Shown here: in pieces, positions 33,194 through 41,413 of the stretch
How positions within the stretch are numbered: the stretch's first letter is position 1
Layout of the letters: each line of letters opens with the position of its first letter
Assembly (NCBI GenBank): GCA_029224465.1
Contig: JAQXUQ010000005.1
Location: 1-64,000 of the forward strand
Source of the DNA: Bacillota bacterium
GTDB lineage: Bacteria; Bacillota; Clostridia; Lachnospirales; Lachnospiraceae
Reading direction: 5' to 3'
Length of the DNA stretch: 64,000 nucleotides
The notes under the pieces: model-generated
Seen by the model: only the letters and a program-made list of their open reading frames with translations
Told to the model about the DNA's origin: nothing
Database searches by the model: none
Translations under genes and position numbers: made by a program

Positions 33194-34585
33194 TTAGTGC
33201 AGGAATAACGACAACAGGAAAATCTCGAGGATAGAGGCAATACCCATGATCAATGTATTGACGGTTTCTGCCTTATATCCTTGTTCGGGCGTCATTTCAC
33301 CAAAATTCGTAACTACCCAGAAATAAGAGTCGTTTGCATGCGATACGGTCATCGCGCCGGCGCCGATCGCGAGCGTCACGAGCGTGATCTGCACCGGAGT
33401 GGTAAAGCCAAGCACCGGCAGAAGCGGCGCTACAATGCCGGCTGTCGTTGTAAGTGCAACAGTCGAGGAACCCTGCGCGGTCTTTAAAATCGCGGAGAGG
33501 ATGAACGGGAAGAAGATCCCCATCGCGGACAGAACACCCGCATGCTGGGAAATGTAATTCACCATATCCGAGCTCGAGATGACCTTGCCGAGGACACCAC
33601 CCGCTGCCGTGACGAACAGAATCGGTCCTACCGTTTTAAGCGTATCTTCGGTAACCGCGTAGAATTCTTTGATTTTGCCTGCGCCCTGCATCTGCAGAAT
33701 CGCGAAAACCGTGCCGACCGCGAGCGCGATGATCGGTGTGCCGAGGAATTTCAGAAGGTCCGCGAACGCGCCGCTCATTTTTGCCATCGAAACGATCGAA
33801 GAGAGCGCCATCAGGATGATCGGAACGATAATCGGTGCCAGTGCGGAGAAGCCGGACGGCAGTTTGCCGTATTCCGCGACCAGTTCCTCATAGGTCTTGG
33901 ACAGTTCGGCCTTGGAGGCTTCGTCTCCTGCCTGAATCGTTTTGCCGATTTTATTGGCCCACAGATACCCTGTGATCAGCGGGAAAACAGAACAGAGAGC
34001 ACCAAGCCCCATCAGCAGCAGAAGATTGTCGCCGATGCCGAGTGTGGATGCCGCGGCGATCGGGCCCGGAGTCGGCGGGATGAACACATGGGAAATATAC
34101 AGACCGGAAGCAAGGCCGATGGACATTGCCACGCTGGACGCGCCGGTTCTCTGCACAAGCGCCTTGCGGATCGGATTGAGAATTACAAAACCGGAATCGC
34201 AGAAGACCGGAATGGATACAACCCAGCCCATCAGCTCGATCGCGAGAACCGGGTGATTTTTGCCGACGAGATGGATGACCATGTCGGCGAGCTTGAGCGC
34301 CGCTCCTGTCTTCTCGAGAACGGAGCCGATCAAGGCACCCAGAATGATGACGATGCCGATACTCGTAAATGTGCCCGAGAAACCCTGTCCGATTACAGTC
34401 GCAAGTCCGCTGACTTTTGTGCCGTCGTCCAGTGTCCGGTCAACCAGCGGAATACCCGCGATCAGCCCCAGCACCAGCGAAACCGTCATGATCGACAGAA
34501 ACGGATGAATCCGCAGCCTGGAAATCATGAGGATCATGCAGATGATCGCCAGCACGAAGACGAGAATTAATGGTAAGCCTGTCAT
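33194..34585 (-). CDS. GntP-family permease, likely for glycerate or gluconate
   Basis: The 463-residue carrier has 12-14 membrane helices. Family blocks include FSGTFTSIGIVIILGALIGSVLEKTGAA, the SIPVFCDSGFVIL stretch, HVFIPPTPGPIAAA, AQGSSTVALTTTAGI and SHANDSYFWVV. GntP proteins import hydroxy-acids with protons; the kinase downstream points to glycerate. The ATG at 34585 follows AGAGGGGG by eight bases; the longer ORF start is unsupported. A promoter and an inverted repeat lie just upstream. Confidence 0.94.
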   Translation of the reverse strand: MTGLPLILVFVLAIICMILMISRLRIHPFLSIMTVSLVLGLIAGIPLVDRTLDDGTKVSGLATVIGQGFSGTFTSIGIVIILGALIGSVLEKTGAALKLADMVIHLVGKNHPVLAIELMGWVVSIPVFCDSGFVILNPIRKALVQRTGASSVAMSIGLASGLYISHVFIPPTPGPIAAASTLGIGDNLLLLMGLGALCSVFPLITGYLWANKIGKTIQAGDEASKAELSKTYEELVAEYGKLPSGFSALAPIIVPIILMALSSIVSMAKMSGAFADLLKFLGTPIIALAVGTVFAILQMQGAGKIKEFYAVTEDTLKTVGPILFVTAAGGVLGKVISSSDMVNYISQHAGVLSAMGIFFPFILSAILKTAQGSSTVALTTTAGIVAPLLPVLGFTTPVQITLVTLAIGAGAMTVSHANDSYFWVVTNFGEMTPEQGYKAETVNTLIMGIASILEIFLLSLFLH

Positions 34586-34602
34586 TTCAAATACCCCCTC
34601 TT

Positions 34603-34623
34603 TATTGTCTAAAATGAACAATA
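34603..34623. promoter_or_regulatory. Inverted repeat downstream of the glycerate promoter (candidate operator)
   Basis: TATTGT-N9-ACAATA lies between the -10 box and the GntP ribosome binding site, just after the predicted transcription start. A bound repressor, for example of the GntR type, would block transcription. No regulator gene is adjacent. Confidence 0.55.
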
Positions 34624-34633
34624 CTTATCGTTT

Positions 34634-34662
34634 ATTCTAATAAATTATGTGCAACATGTAAA
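34634..34662 (-). promoter_or_regulatory. Promoter of the glycerate permease operon
   Basis: On the minus strand, TTTACA (34662-34657), a 17-bp spacer and TAGAAT (34639-34634) form a housekeeping promoter. The 5' leader is about 40 bases. Confidence 0.75.
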
Positions 34663-34749
34663 TAGACAGCTTGCTGTTTTGCATGCTGCGTTTTTTGAAT
34701 CTTTCCGGAGTATTGCCTGTGGAAGGTGCGCGGAGGCTGTGATCCTGCT

Positions 34750-35916
34750 TTAGAAGAGCGGCTGCACGTCCAGAATTTTCTCGCCCCGCGTCCGGAATTT
34801 CCAGATGGAATGGCCCGGAATCCGGTGCTCTGTCAGATAGCAGACACCGTCTTCGAACGCGATATAGTAGGGAGTTCCGCCGCCGATGAAATATCTGTTG
34901 TAGATATCTTCGAATCTACCCGGGGAGAGCAGATTCAGGTCCTTTGTCCGGATGATGGTCGCCGCGTCCTGCGAGCCGGAAAGGTCTGTTGATACTGTTA
35001 TATACCAGTCGTCTCCTGACTTCATGAGTCCTGCCATGCCTGCAATGGCGTCCGGCACGGCGTATTCCTGGATCAGCGTAAAATCGGAAAGGCGGCAGCG
35101 GCGGATGCAGGGACGGGTGCCGTCCAGCGGTATTCCCGAAACAAAGTAAATGTCGCCGCCTTCGATCGTGAACGAGCGGATATATGACTTTTCCATACCG
35201 GCAATCGTATGCACCGCGGTTAGCCTCATCTGCGTATCCCCCGCCGCGTGACGGAAAAGATACATCTGTCCGGTCATGGAACTCAGGACATAAAAAGTGT
35301 CCGTCGCGGAATCGTAAACGGAATAATGCGGCCGGTTTCCGATATTGTCAAAGGTCTGTGTATGATAGAAGTGCCCGTCCTTTTTAACAAAGATCAGAAC
35401 ACGGTTCTGCTCTGTATCATCGACAAGATAAACGGTTCCGTCGCCGGCAATTGTGTGCGGCTGCACGGCGTCACCGGTCAGCACATGCCAGTTCGAAAGC
35501 GGCGCTGAAAGGTCATCGCTGTAAATGACCTGATTATGGTAGCAGTCGGCGATAAACCAGGTGCTGCCGATTTTCCGGATGCAGGTAGGGACGCTGAGAG
35601 TATCGAAGGAATTCAGAGCATCGGATACTTCCGCCTGTGACCCGCTGAGGATTGTTCCGGCGCTGCCGGATTCTTCCACTTGTGCGCTGCCGGTCATCGC
35701 TCCTGCAGATCCGGACACGGCAGTCTCGTCTGCGCCGCAGCCGCAAAGTAATAGAATCGGGAGGAAAAGAGCGCCAATAAGGAGGCGGCAGCGGAAAGGC
35801 CGTCCGGCGCGGAAAAGCTGCCTGACGAGAGCAGGCAGCCGGCTTCGGAATGTGAAATTGGAATATTCGCTGCGGCGCGGCCTTCGCGCGCCGGTAACAC
35901 AGGTAAGAAATTGCAA
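34750..35916 (-). CDS. Lipoprotein with beta-propeller-like repeats (unknown function)
   Basis: The 388-residue protein starts at a TTG (35916) about nine bases after GGGAG. A long basic N-region ends in a hydrophobic core and the lipobox LCGC near residue 60, then a Ser/Gly/Ala-rich linker. The remaining ~280 residues show recurring short strands (WFIADCYHNQVIYSDD, GTVYLVDDTEQNRVLIF, DTFYVLSSMTGQMYLF), like the blades of an NHL- or WD-type propeller. It probably sits on the outer face of the membrane and binds a ligand. An extended -10 (TGATAAAAT) lies upstream on the minus strand. No catalytic motif is recognised. Confidence 0.8.
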   Translation of the reverse strand: MQFLTCVTGARRPRRSEYSNFTFRSRLPALVRQLFRAGRPFRCRLLIGALFLPILLLCGCGADETAVSGSAGAMTGSAQVEESGSAGTILSGSQAEVSDALNSFDTLSVPTCIRKIGSTWFIADCYHNQVIYSDDLSAPLSNWHVLTGDAVQPHTIAGDGTVYLVDDTEQNRVLIFVKKDGHFYHTQTFDNIGNRPHYSVYDSATDTFYVLSSMTGQMYLFRHAAGDTQMRLTAVHTIAGMEKSYIRSFTIEGGDIYFVSGIPLDGTRPCIRRCRLSDFTLIQEYAVPDAIAGMAGLMKSGDDWYITVSTDLSGSQDAATIIRTKDLNLLSPGRFEDIYNRYFIGGGTPYYIAFEDGVCYLTEHRIPGHSIWKFRTRGEKILDVQPLF

Positions 35917-35997
35917 GAGAAATTTACTCCCTTCAAGGAACGGGCTTTGTGTATCCGTATTTTATCACGGATGCGCTGCCTGAAAAATAAAGATGGC

Positions 35998-36026
35998 TTG
36001 CAGGAGAGAAAGGATTGGTATAAAAT
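35998..36026 (+). promoter_or_regulatory. Promoter of the half-size EamA gene
   Basis: TTGCAG (35998-36003), a 17-bp spacer and TAAAAT (36021-36026), followed by a 50-base leader to the ATG. Confidence 0.65.
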
Positions 36027-36077
36027 AGTAATCGTTCCTATTATTGTAATTCTCAAATGAAATAAGGGGGTATTTCC

Positions 36078-36491
36078 ATGTGGTTTGTATTTGCGCTGCT
36101 GTCATCCGTTTTCGCTGCACTGACGTCCATTCTGGCCAAAATCGGCATTGAAGGAGTCAATTCGACGCTGGCTACAGCCGTCCGCACCGGTGTTGTTCTT
36201 GTCATGTCCTGGGGGATGGTATTTTTAACCGGGGCGCAGGGAGGTCTTTCCGCAATCAGCAGGAAGTCGTGGCTCTTTCTTGTTTTGTCGGGACTTGCGA
36301 CCGGCGCGTCCTGGCTTTGCTATTACAGGGCACTGCAGATCGGGGAGGCCTCAAAGGTGGTCCCGATCGACAAGCTGAGTGTAGTGATTACGCTGATCCT
36401 GGCTTTTGTTTTTCTGCACGAGCAGGTCACCGGTAAGTCGATTATCGGCTGCATTCTGATCGGCGCGGGAACGCTGCTGATGGTGCTGTAA
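36078..36491 (+). CDS. Half-size EamA-family transporter
   Basis: The 137-residue protein is a single EamA repeat with five predicted helices: FALLSSVFAALTSILAKIGIEG, ATAVRTGVVLVMSWGMVFLTG, a YYRALQIGEASKV segment, and the end FVFLHEQVTGKSIIGCILIGAG. Full DMT carriers have two such halves, so this one probably works as a dimer. AAGGGGG precedes the ATG. The substrate is unknown. Confidence 0.92.
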   Translation: MWFVFALLSSVFAALTSILAKIGIEGVNSTLATAVRTGVVLVMSWGMVFLTGAQGGLSAISRKSWLFLVLSGLATGASWLCYYRALQIGEASKVVPIDKLSVVITLILAFVFLHEQVTGKSIIGCILIGAGTLLMVL

Positions 36492-36558
36492 TACGCGGCC
36501 GCAGATCGGGAAATCCGTGCGGGGCGCCGGCTTCCGCGCCGAAAGGCCCCTGACAGCG

Positions 36559-36588
36559 TTGACAAAAGAGCCTCCGCGCGCGTAATAT
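36559..36588 (+). promoter_or_regulatory. Promoter of the scfA-scfB operon
   Basis: TTGACA (36559-36564), an 18-bp spacer and TAATAT (36583-36588). The leader carries a small hairpin, ATCCGG/CCGGAT. Confidence 0.75.
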
Positions 36589-36652
36589 TATGCAAGGTAT
36601 CCGGACTTTCCGGATGCCGCGCGCGAAAAAACCTATATAGGAGGAAACATCA

Positions 36653-36799
36653 ATGAAGCACATCATTACTCTGAACACACGTGATATGGCAAAGAGTGCT
36701 GTTACGGGCGGCTGCGGCGAATGCCAGACATCCTGCCAGAGCGCATGCAAGACAAGCTGCGGCATCGCGAACCAGACCTGCGAGAACAAGAACAGATAA
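36653..36799 (+). CDS. scfA: SCIFF six-cysteine ranthipeptide precursor
   Basis: A 48-codon gene absent from the ORF track: it starts MKHIITLNTRDMAKSAVTGG and continues with six cysteines (CGEC, TSC, SAC, TSC, TC) before a basic end. This is the SCIFF peptide (six cysteines in forty-five residues) found across the Clostridia, in which radical-SAM chemistry makes thioether links from Cys to neighbouring residues. AGGAGG lies seven bases before the ATG. The maturase gene follows after a strong hairpin. Its biological role is debated, with quorum or redox functions proposed. Confidence 0.97.
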   Translation: MKHIITLNTRDMAKSAVTGGCGECQTSCQSACKTSCGIANQTCENKNR

Positions 36800-36816
36800 T
36801 CTTGCCGCAAGGTGCG

Positions 36817-36861
36817 ACATTGGAAAGCCGGAGCGCGAGGAGCGTTCCGGCTTTCCAATGT
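36817..36861 (+). promoter_or_regulatory. Intercistronic hairpin between scfA and scfB
   Basis: ACATTGGAAAGCCGGA pairs perfectly over 16 bp with TCCGGCTTTCCAATGT around a 13-base loop. No T-run follows, so it is not a typical terminator. It probably protects the short peptide mRNA from 3' decay and lowers maturase expression. It ends five bases before the maturase ribosome binding site. Confidence 0.85.
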
Positions 36862-36876
36862 ATATAAGGAGATTTC

Positions 36877-38283
36877 ATGATCCACCAGTACAAGTTAAAC
36901 GGTTACAATATCATTCTGGATACTTACAGCGGCAGCGTGCATGTCACGGATGAGGTCGCCTACGATGCGGTTGAAGGGCTGGATGCCGGAAAACCGCGCA
37001 GCGAGATTGCAGCGCAGCTGCTTGACAAATATAAGGACAAGGGCGTTACGGGCAAGGATATCGAGGACACATTCAGCGATATCGACGAACTGATCTCGCA
37101 GGGAAAGCTCTTTTCCGAAGATATCTTTCAAGGTAAAGCATTTGATCTGAAGAACCGCAGCAATGTCGTCAAGGCGCTGTGTCTTCTGGTCGCGCATACC
37201 TGCAATCTGAACTGCTCGTATTGTTTTGCCTCCCAGGGAAAGTTCCACGGGCAGCAGGGCCTTATGGATTTTGAAACCGGGAAACGGGCGCTCGACTTTC
37301 TGGTGGAAAACTCGGGCCTGCGGAAGAATCTCGAGGTTGATTTCTTCGGCGGCGAGCCGCTGGTGAACTTTGAGGTATGCAAACAGCTGGTCGCGTACGC
37401 GCGGAGCATCGAGAAGGAGAAAAACAAGAACTTCCGCTTTACACTGACGACAAACGGCGTAAATCTGACTGACGAAGTCATTGCGTGGGCGAACAAAGAG
37501 TGCTACAACGTTGTTTTGTCGCTGGATGGCAGGAAAGAGGTCAATGACCGCTTCCGTGTGGATAAAAACGGGAACGGCTCGTATGACAGGATCGTTCCGA
37601 ATTTCCAGAAGCTCGTCGAAGCGCGCGGAGGAAAGGGATACTATATGCGCGGCACCTTCACGCATTACAACACCGACTTTACGAAGGACATTTTCCATAT
37701 GGCGGACGACCTTGGCTTCGACCAGCTGTCGATGGAGCCTGTCGTGACAGATCCCTCGAACCCGAGCGCGCTGACAGAGGAAGATCTGCCGGTGATTTAT
37801 CAGCAGTACGAAATTCTCGCGAAGGATATGATCCGCAGGGAGAAGGAAGGAAAGCCGATCACGTTCTACCATTACATGATCAATCTGACCGAAGGACCCT
37901 GTATCTACAAGCGGATTTCGGGATGCGGCTCGGGCACGGAATACATGGCCGTCACCGCGTGGGGAGATCTGTATCCGTGCCATCAGTTCGTCGGAGACGA
38001 GCAGTACAAGCTCGGCAATATCTGGGACGGCGTTACGAATACGGAACTTCGGGACGAGTTCAAGCTCTGCAATGTATACGCAAGACATGACTGCGACAAC
38101 TGCTGGGCAAGACTCTACTGCTCGGGCGGATGCGCCGCGAACGCTTACCATGCGACCGGCGACATTCACGGTACGTATGCGTACGGCTGTGATGTTTTCC
38201 GCAAGAGGATCGAGTGCGCGATCATGATCAAGGCCGCGGAAGCTGCGATGCAGGCGGAAAACGGACAGACGACAGACAGGTAA
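36877..38283 (+). CDS. scfB: SCIFF radical-SAM maturase (thioether-forming)
   Basis: The 468-residue enzyme installs thioether crosslinks in the SCIFF peptide. An N-terminal recognition (RRE-like) segment covers about 1-90. The radical-SAM cluster motif is CNLNCSYC near residue 109, with FFGGEPL as the SAM-binding GGE block. The C-terminal SPASM region holds the extra Cys ligands: GCGSGTEYMAVTAWGDLYPCHQF, then CDNCWARLYCSGGC, and a late Cys in YGCDVF. Immediate linkage to scfA fixes the assignment. A clear terminator follows. Confidence 0.97.
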   Translation: MIHQYKLNGYNIILDTYSGSVHVTDEVAYDAVEGLDAGKPRSEIAAQLLDKYKDKGVTGKDIEDTFSDIDELISQGKLFSEDIFQGKAFDLKNRSNVVKALCLLVAHTCNLNCSYCFASQGKFHGQQGLMDFETGKRALDFLVENSGLRKNLEVDFFGGEPLVNFEVCKQLVAYARSIEKEKNKNFRFTLTTNGVNLTDEVIAWANKECYNVVLSLDGRKEVNDRFRVDKNGNGSYDRIVPNFQKLVEARGGKGYYMRGTFTHYNTDFTKDIFHMADDLGFDQLSMEPVVTDPSNPSALTEEDLPVIYQQYEILAKDMIRREKEGKPITFYHYMINLTEGPCIYKRISGCGSGTEYMAVTAWGDLYPCHQFVGDEQYKLGNIWDGVTNTELRDEFKLCNVYARHDCDNCWARLYCSGGCAANAYHATGDIHGTYAYGCDVFRKRIECAIMIKAAEAAMQAENGQTTDR

Positions 38284-38308
38284 TCCGGAAAATCGACAGG
38301 ACAGACAG

Positions 38309-38346
38309 TCAGGGACTGCGGGCAGCCGCGGTCCCTGATTTTTCTT
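38309..38346 (+). terminator. Intrinsic terminator after scfB
   Basis: TCAGGGAC and GCGG pair with CCGC and GTCCCTGA, followed by TTTTTCTTTT. It separates the ranthipeptide operon from the glycan locus. Confidence 0.92.
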
Positions 38347-38359
38347 TTGTGCGCATACG

Positions 38360-38368
38360 TGGTAAAAT
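38360..38368 (+). promoter_or_regulatory. Extended -10 promoter of the glycan locus
   Basis: TGGTAAAAT is an extended -10 about 30 bases before the first glycan gene; the -35 region overlaps the terminator T-run (TTTTCT) and is weak. No other good promoter is seen upstream of the early genes of the locus. Confidence 0.55.
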
Positions 38369-38399
38369 ATCTTGATTATCTTGCGAAAGGATTTTCTGT

Positions 38400-39509
38400 A
38401 TGCGCAGAGAACGCATTTATGTCTGCCACACCTATTACCATGTGTATGTGGCGTGCCTGAAGGAACTGAACCTTACGGAGGAGGCAAAAGGCGGGGCGAC
38501 GCTTCTTCTGTCGTCGATGTCCACGGATTTCGGGGATCTGCTGCAGCGGGCAAAACAAAGCGGAATCTTCGAGGACGTCCTTCCCTATGATGAGAAGGCG
38601 TTTGAATTCTTTCCGGAACTTACAGAGCTGAAAAGAGACAGAGGCTCCCTTCTTTTGAACATGCTGCAGAGAATCCGGTTCGAGCGAAGGCTCGGGCAGC
38701 TCGAGGAGCCGTATGTGCCGGTCGACTTTGCAAAGTACAAAGACCGGTATGTTTTCTGCGATTCGGATCCCGTAGGCTGTTATCTCGCATATAAAAAACT
38801 TCCGTATCACGCGCTTGAGGACGGCCTGAACTGCCTGCGCTACAGGGATACGGCGCGCGAGGACAACGCGGGACATTTCAGCTTCAAGGCGAAGCTGGCC
38901 GCACTCGGCCTCATCTTCATTCAGAACGGATACAGCCGCTGGTGCGTGGACATGGAGGTCAACGATCTTTCGGTGCTGGATCATCCGATGGAGAAGATGG
39001 TCGAAGTTCCAAGAGAGAAACTTGTCCGCTCTCTATCGTGCAAGGACAGGGAGACGCTGGTCCGCCTTTTTATTCCCGCCAGGGAGGAGATTGCCGCCGC
39101 GCTGGAAAAGGCGCACGCGAAGGGCCTGCCGGTGATCCTGATTCTGACAGAGCCGCTCTGCAAAGACCTTGCGGTCAGAAGAAAACTGTTTGCGGACATG
39201 ATCGAGCAGTACGCTTATTCGGACGGAAAGAAGGGAACTGCCGTGATCAAGCCGCACCCGCGGGATCTTCTGGATTACAAAAAGGAATTTCCGGATGAAA
39301 TTGTGCTGGACGCACGGTTTCCGATGGAAATTTTAAATTTTCTGGATGTGCAGTTTGACCGTGTCGTCACGGTTTATACCGTGCCGGATGCGATTCACTG
39401 CGCGAAGGAGAAAATTTATCTCGGAAATGCGTTCATGGACCGTTATGAGCCGAAGGAAGCGCATGCGCACGTAACACACGCGGAAGCGGGGGAACAGAAA
39501 GAATGCTGA
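38400..39509 (+). CDS. Glycosyltransferase, GT52/sialyltransferase-like
   Basis: The 369-residue protein opens with YVCHTYYHVYVACLKEL and has the late block VIKPHPRDLLDYKKEFPDE, the pattern of GT52 (lipooligosaccharide sialyltransferase) and related GT-B enzymes, where the HP motif binds the nucleotide sugar. No membrane helix is seen. The sugar cannot be predicted; CDP- or CMP-activated donors are used by relatives. It is first in the glycan locus, and its last bases overlap the ABC transporter start by seven. Assignment to GT52 is by pattern only. Confidence 0.72.
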   Translation: MRRERIYVCHTYYHVYVACLKELNLTEEAKGGATLLLSSMSTDFGDLLQRAKQSGIFEDVLPYDEKAFEFFPELTELKRDRGSLLLNMLQRIRFERRLGQLEEPYVPVDFAKYKDRYVFCDSDPVGCYLAYKKLPYHALEDGLNCLRYRDTAREDNAGHFSFKAKLAALGLIFIQNGYSRWCVDMEVNDLSVLDHPMEKMVEVPREKLVRSLSCKDRETLVRLFIPAREEIAAALEKAHAKGLPVILILTEPLCKDLAVRRKLFADMIEQYAYSDGKKGTAVIKPHPRDLLDYKKEFPDEIVLDARFPMEILNFLDVQFDRVVTVYTVPDAIHCAKEKIYLGNAFMDRYEPKEAHAHVTHAEAGEQKEC

Positions 39510-41311
39510 AAATGTTCAGAAAAATTGGGCTTCTGCTCGACGCGCGCCAGAAGAGAAAGATGGTCTGGCTGGTTTTTCTCATGCTGATCGGAGCGCTTCT
39601 GGAGGCCCTCGGAATTACGCTTGTCATTCCGATTATGATGGCGATCGTTGATCCCGCCTCGATCCGGCAGAATAAATACCATATGGGTGATATTTACAAC
39701 CTGCTGGGAATGCGCAGCACGATCCAGTTTGCGGTCGTCATGATGGCCGCGATTATCGTTGTTTTTGTGCTGAAGAACCTTTTCCTGTTCTATCAGAACG
39801 TAGCGCTGCTCAAGTTCATTTATACGAACCAGTTTGAGACCAGCAACCGGATGATGATCAATTTCATGAAGCGGCCGTATGAGTATTATCTTGGCGCGAA
39901 CACGTCCATCATCCAGCGCAACATCACTTCGGACATCAACAACGTGTATGCGCTGATTCTGACGATCCTGCAGCTCACGTCCGAAGTTATCGTCTTCATT
40001 ATTCTGGTCTGCGTGCTGCTTCTTGTCGACGCGAAGATGATCGCGGTGATCGCGGGACTTTTAATCGGCGTCCTGATGATCGTAAAGTGGGTGATCAAGC
40101 CGATTATGATCCGCGCCGGCAAACAGAATCAGGACTTTTATACCGGACTGTTCCAGTGGATTTCCGAATCCGTGAACGCGATCAAGGAAATCAAAATCGG
40201 CGGCAAGGAGAACTACTTCATTAACGAATACGCGAGGTGCGGCAACGGTTATGTCAGCGCCGTGCAGAAGTACAATGTATTCAACTCGACGCCAAGGCTT
40301 CTGATCGAGACGGTTTTCATCACAGGCCTTGTCGGGTATATGCTGATCGAAGTTCTGCGCGGAGGCGCCGACCCTACCGCGATGATTTCACAGCTTGGCG
40401 TTTTCGCGGCAGCGGCCGCAAGGCTCCTGCCTTCCGCCAACAGAATCAACAACTACCTGACGAGCGTGGCTTACTTCTCGCCGTTTCTGGACAATGTCAG
40501 CGAAAATCTGCAGGCCGAAATTCATGAGAGCGGAAGATCCTATGATGTGAAGGACTATCCGGTCGGAGAAAACGTGACGAAGCTCCCGGTACACAGGGAA
40601 ATTCAGCTGCAGAATATCACCTACCGTTATCCGGGCGGCAATACCTATGTGTTCCGGAACGCGGATGTGACGTTCAGGGTCGGAGAGTCGATCGGTATCG
40701 TCGGACCTTCCGGCGCCGGCAAAACAACGATCATCGACATCATGCTCGGCCTTCTGCATCCCGAGAGCGGGAAGGTGCTCGCGGACGGCGTCGACGTACA
40801 GTCGAACTATAAGGGATGGCTTCGCAACATCGGCTACATCCCGCAGTCGATTTTTATGTTCAATACTTCGATCCGCAAAAACGTCGCCTTCGGCGTTCCG
40901 GAAGAAGACATCGACGATGAAAAGGTCTGGAAAGCGCTGCATGAAGCGCAGCTGGATGAGCATGTGCGCTCCCTGCCGGATGGCCTGGACACGCAGATCG
41001 GCGAGCGCGGCATCCGCTTTTCGGGCGGCCAGCGGCAGCGGATCGGCATCGCGAGAGCTTTGTACGAAGATCCGGAAGTGCTGGTGCTCGATGAAGCGAC
41101 AAGCGCGCTCGACAACGATACCGAGCAGGCCATCATGGACAGCATCAACCGCCTGCACGGAAGAAAGACACTGATCATTATCGCGCACAGGCTGGAAACA
41201 ATCGAAAAGTGCGATGTCGTGTACAGAGTGCAGGACGGCAAAATTGAACCCGAAGAGCATTACACCGAGAAGATTGAAGAGGCGCTTGCCCGCACAGGCG
41301 CGGGAAAGTAA
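39503..41311 (+). CDS. ABC transporter half-molecule, PglK/lipid-linked glycan flippase type
   Basis: This 602-residue protein probably flips a lipid-linked oligosaccharide across the membrane. A six-helix permease domain covers about 1-330. The ATPase domain follows from about 360: Walker A GPSGAGKTT, Q-loop IPQSIFMF, signature RFSGGQRQRIGIARAL, Walker B VLVLDEATSALD and the switch IAHRLET. A membrane-plus-ATPase half-transporter inside a glycan locus with PglF- and PglC-like genes matches the Campylobacter PglK layout. It would act as a homodimer. Confidence 0.9.
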   Translation: MLKMFRKIGLLLDARQKRKMVWLVFLMLIGALLEALGITLVIPIMMAIVDPASIRQNKYHMGDIYNLLGMRSTIQFAVVMMAAIIVVFVLKNLFLFYQNVALLKFIYTNQFETSNRMMINFMKRPYEYYLGANTSIIQRNITSDINNVYALILTILQLTSEVIVFIILVCVLLLVDAKMIAVIAGLLIGVLMIVKWVIKPIMIRAGKQNQDFYTGLFQWISESVNAIKEIKIGGKENYFINEYARCGNGYVSAVQKYNVFNSTPRLLIETVFITGLVGYMLIEVLRGGADPTAMISQLGVFAAAAARLLPSANRINNYLTSVAYFSPFLDNVSENLQAEIHESGRSYDVKDYPVGENVTKLPVHREIQLQNITYRYPGGNTYVFRNADVTFRVGESIGIVGPSGAGKTTIIDIMLGLLHPESGKVLADGVDVQSNYKGWLRNIGYIPQSIFMFNTSIRKNVAFGVPEEDIDDEKVWKALHEAQLDEHVRSLPDGLDTQIGERGIRFSGGQRQRIGIARALYEDPEVLVLDEATSALDNDTEQAIMDSINRLHGRKTLIIIAHRLETIEKCDVVYRVQDGKIEPEEHYTEKIEEALARTGAGK

Positions 41312-41335
41312 CAGGAAGGCATGACCTGCGGCTTC

Positions 41336-41357
41336 GCCGCCAGGCAGACCTGGCGGC
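41336..41357 (+). promoter_or_regulatory. Intercistronic hairpin before the acyltransferase gene
   Basis: GCCGCCAGG pairs with CCTGGCGGC around a four-base loop. It lies in the only sizeable gap (about 100 bp) in the first part of the glycan locus, preceded by a smaller GCGGC-ttc-GCCGC hairpin. There is no T-run. It may adjust relative mRNA levels. Confidence 0.6.
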
Positions 41358-41413
41358 AGGCTCTGCGGCCGCGCTGCAGGTCTGCGGGACAGCTGCAGAG
41401 AGAGGTAAAACGT

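Noticed and set aside
36817-36861. Terminator after scfA
   Set aside because: The stem is strong but no T-run follows, and the maturase ribosome binding site comes right after, so an intercistronic hairpin is more likely.
36895-38169. 424-codon minus-strand ORF opposite scfB
   Set aside because: The plus strand encodes a textbook SCIFF maturase; the antisense frame has no motif.
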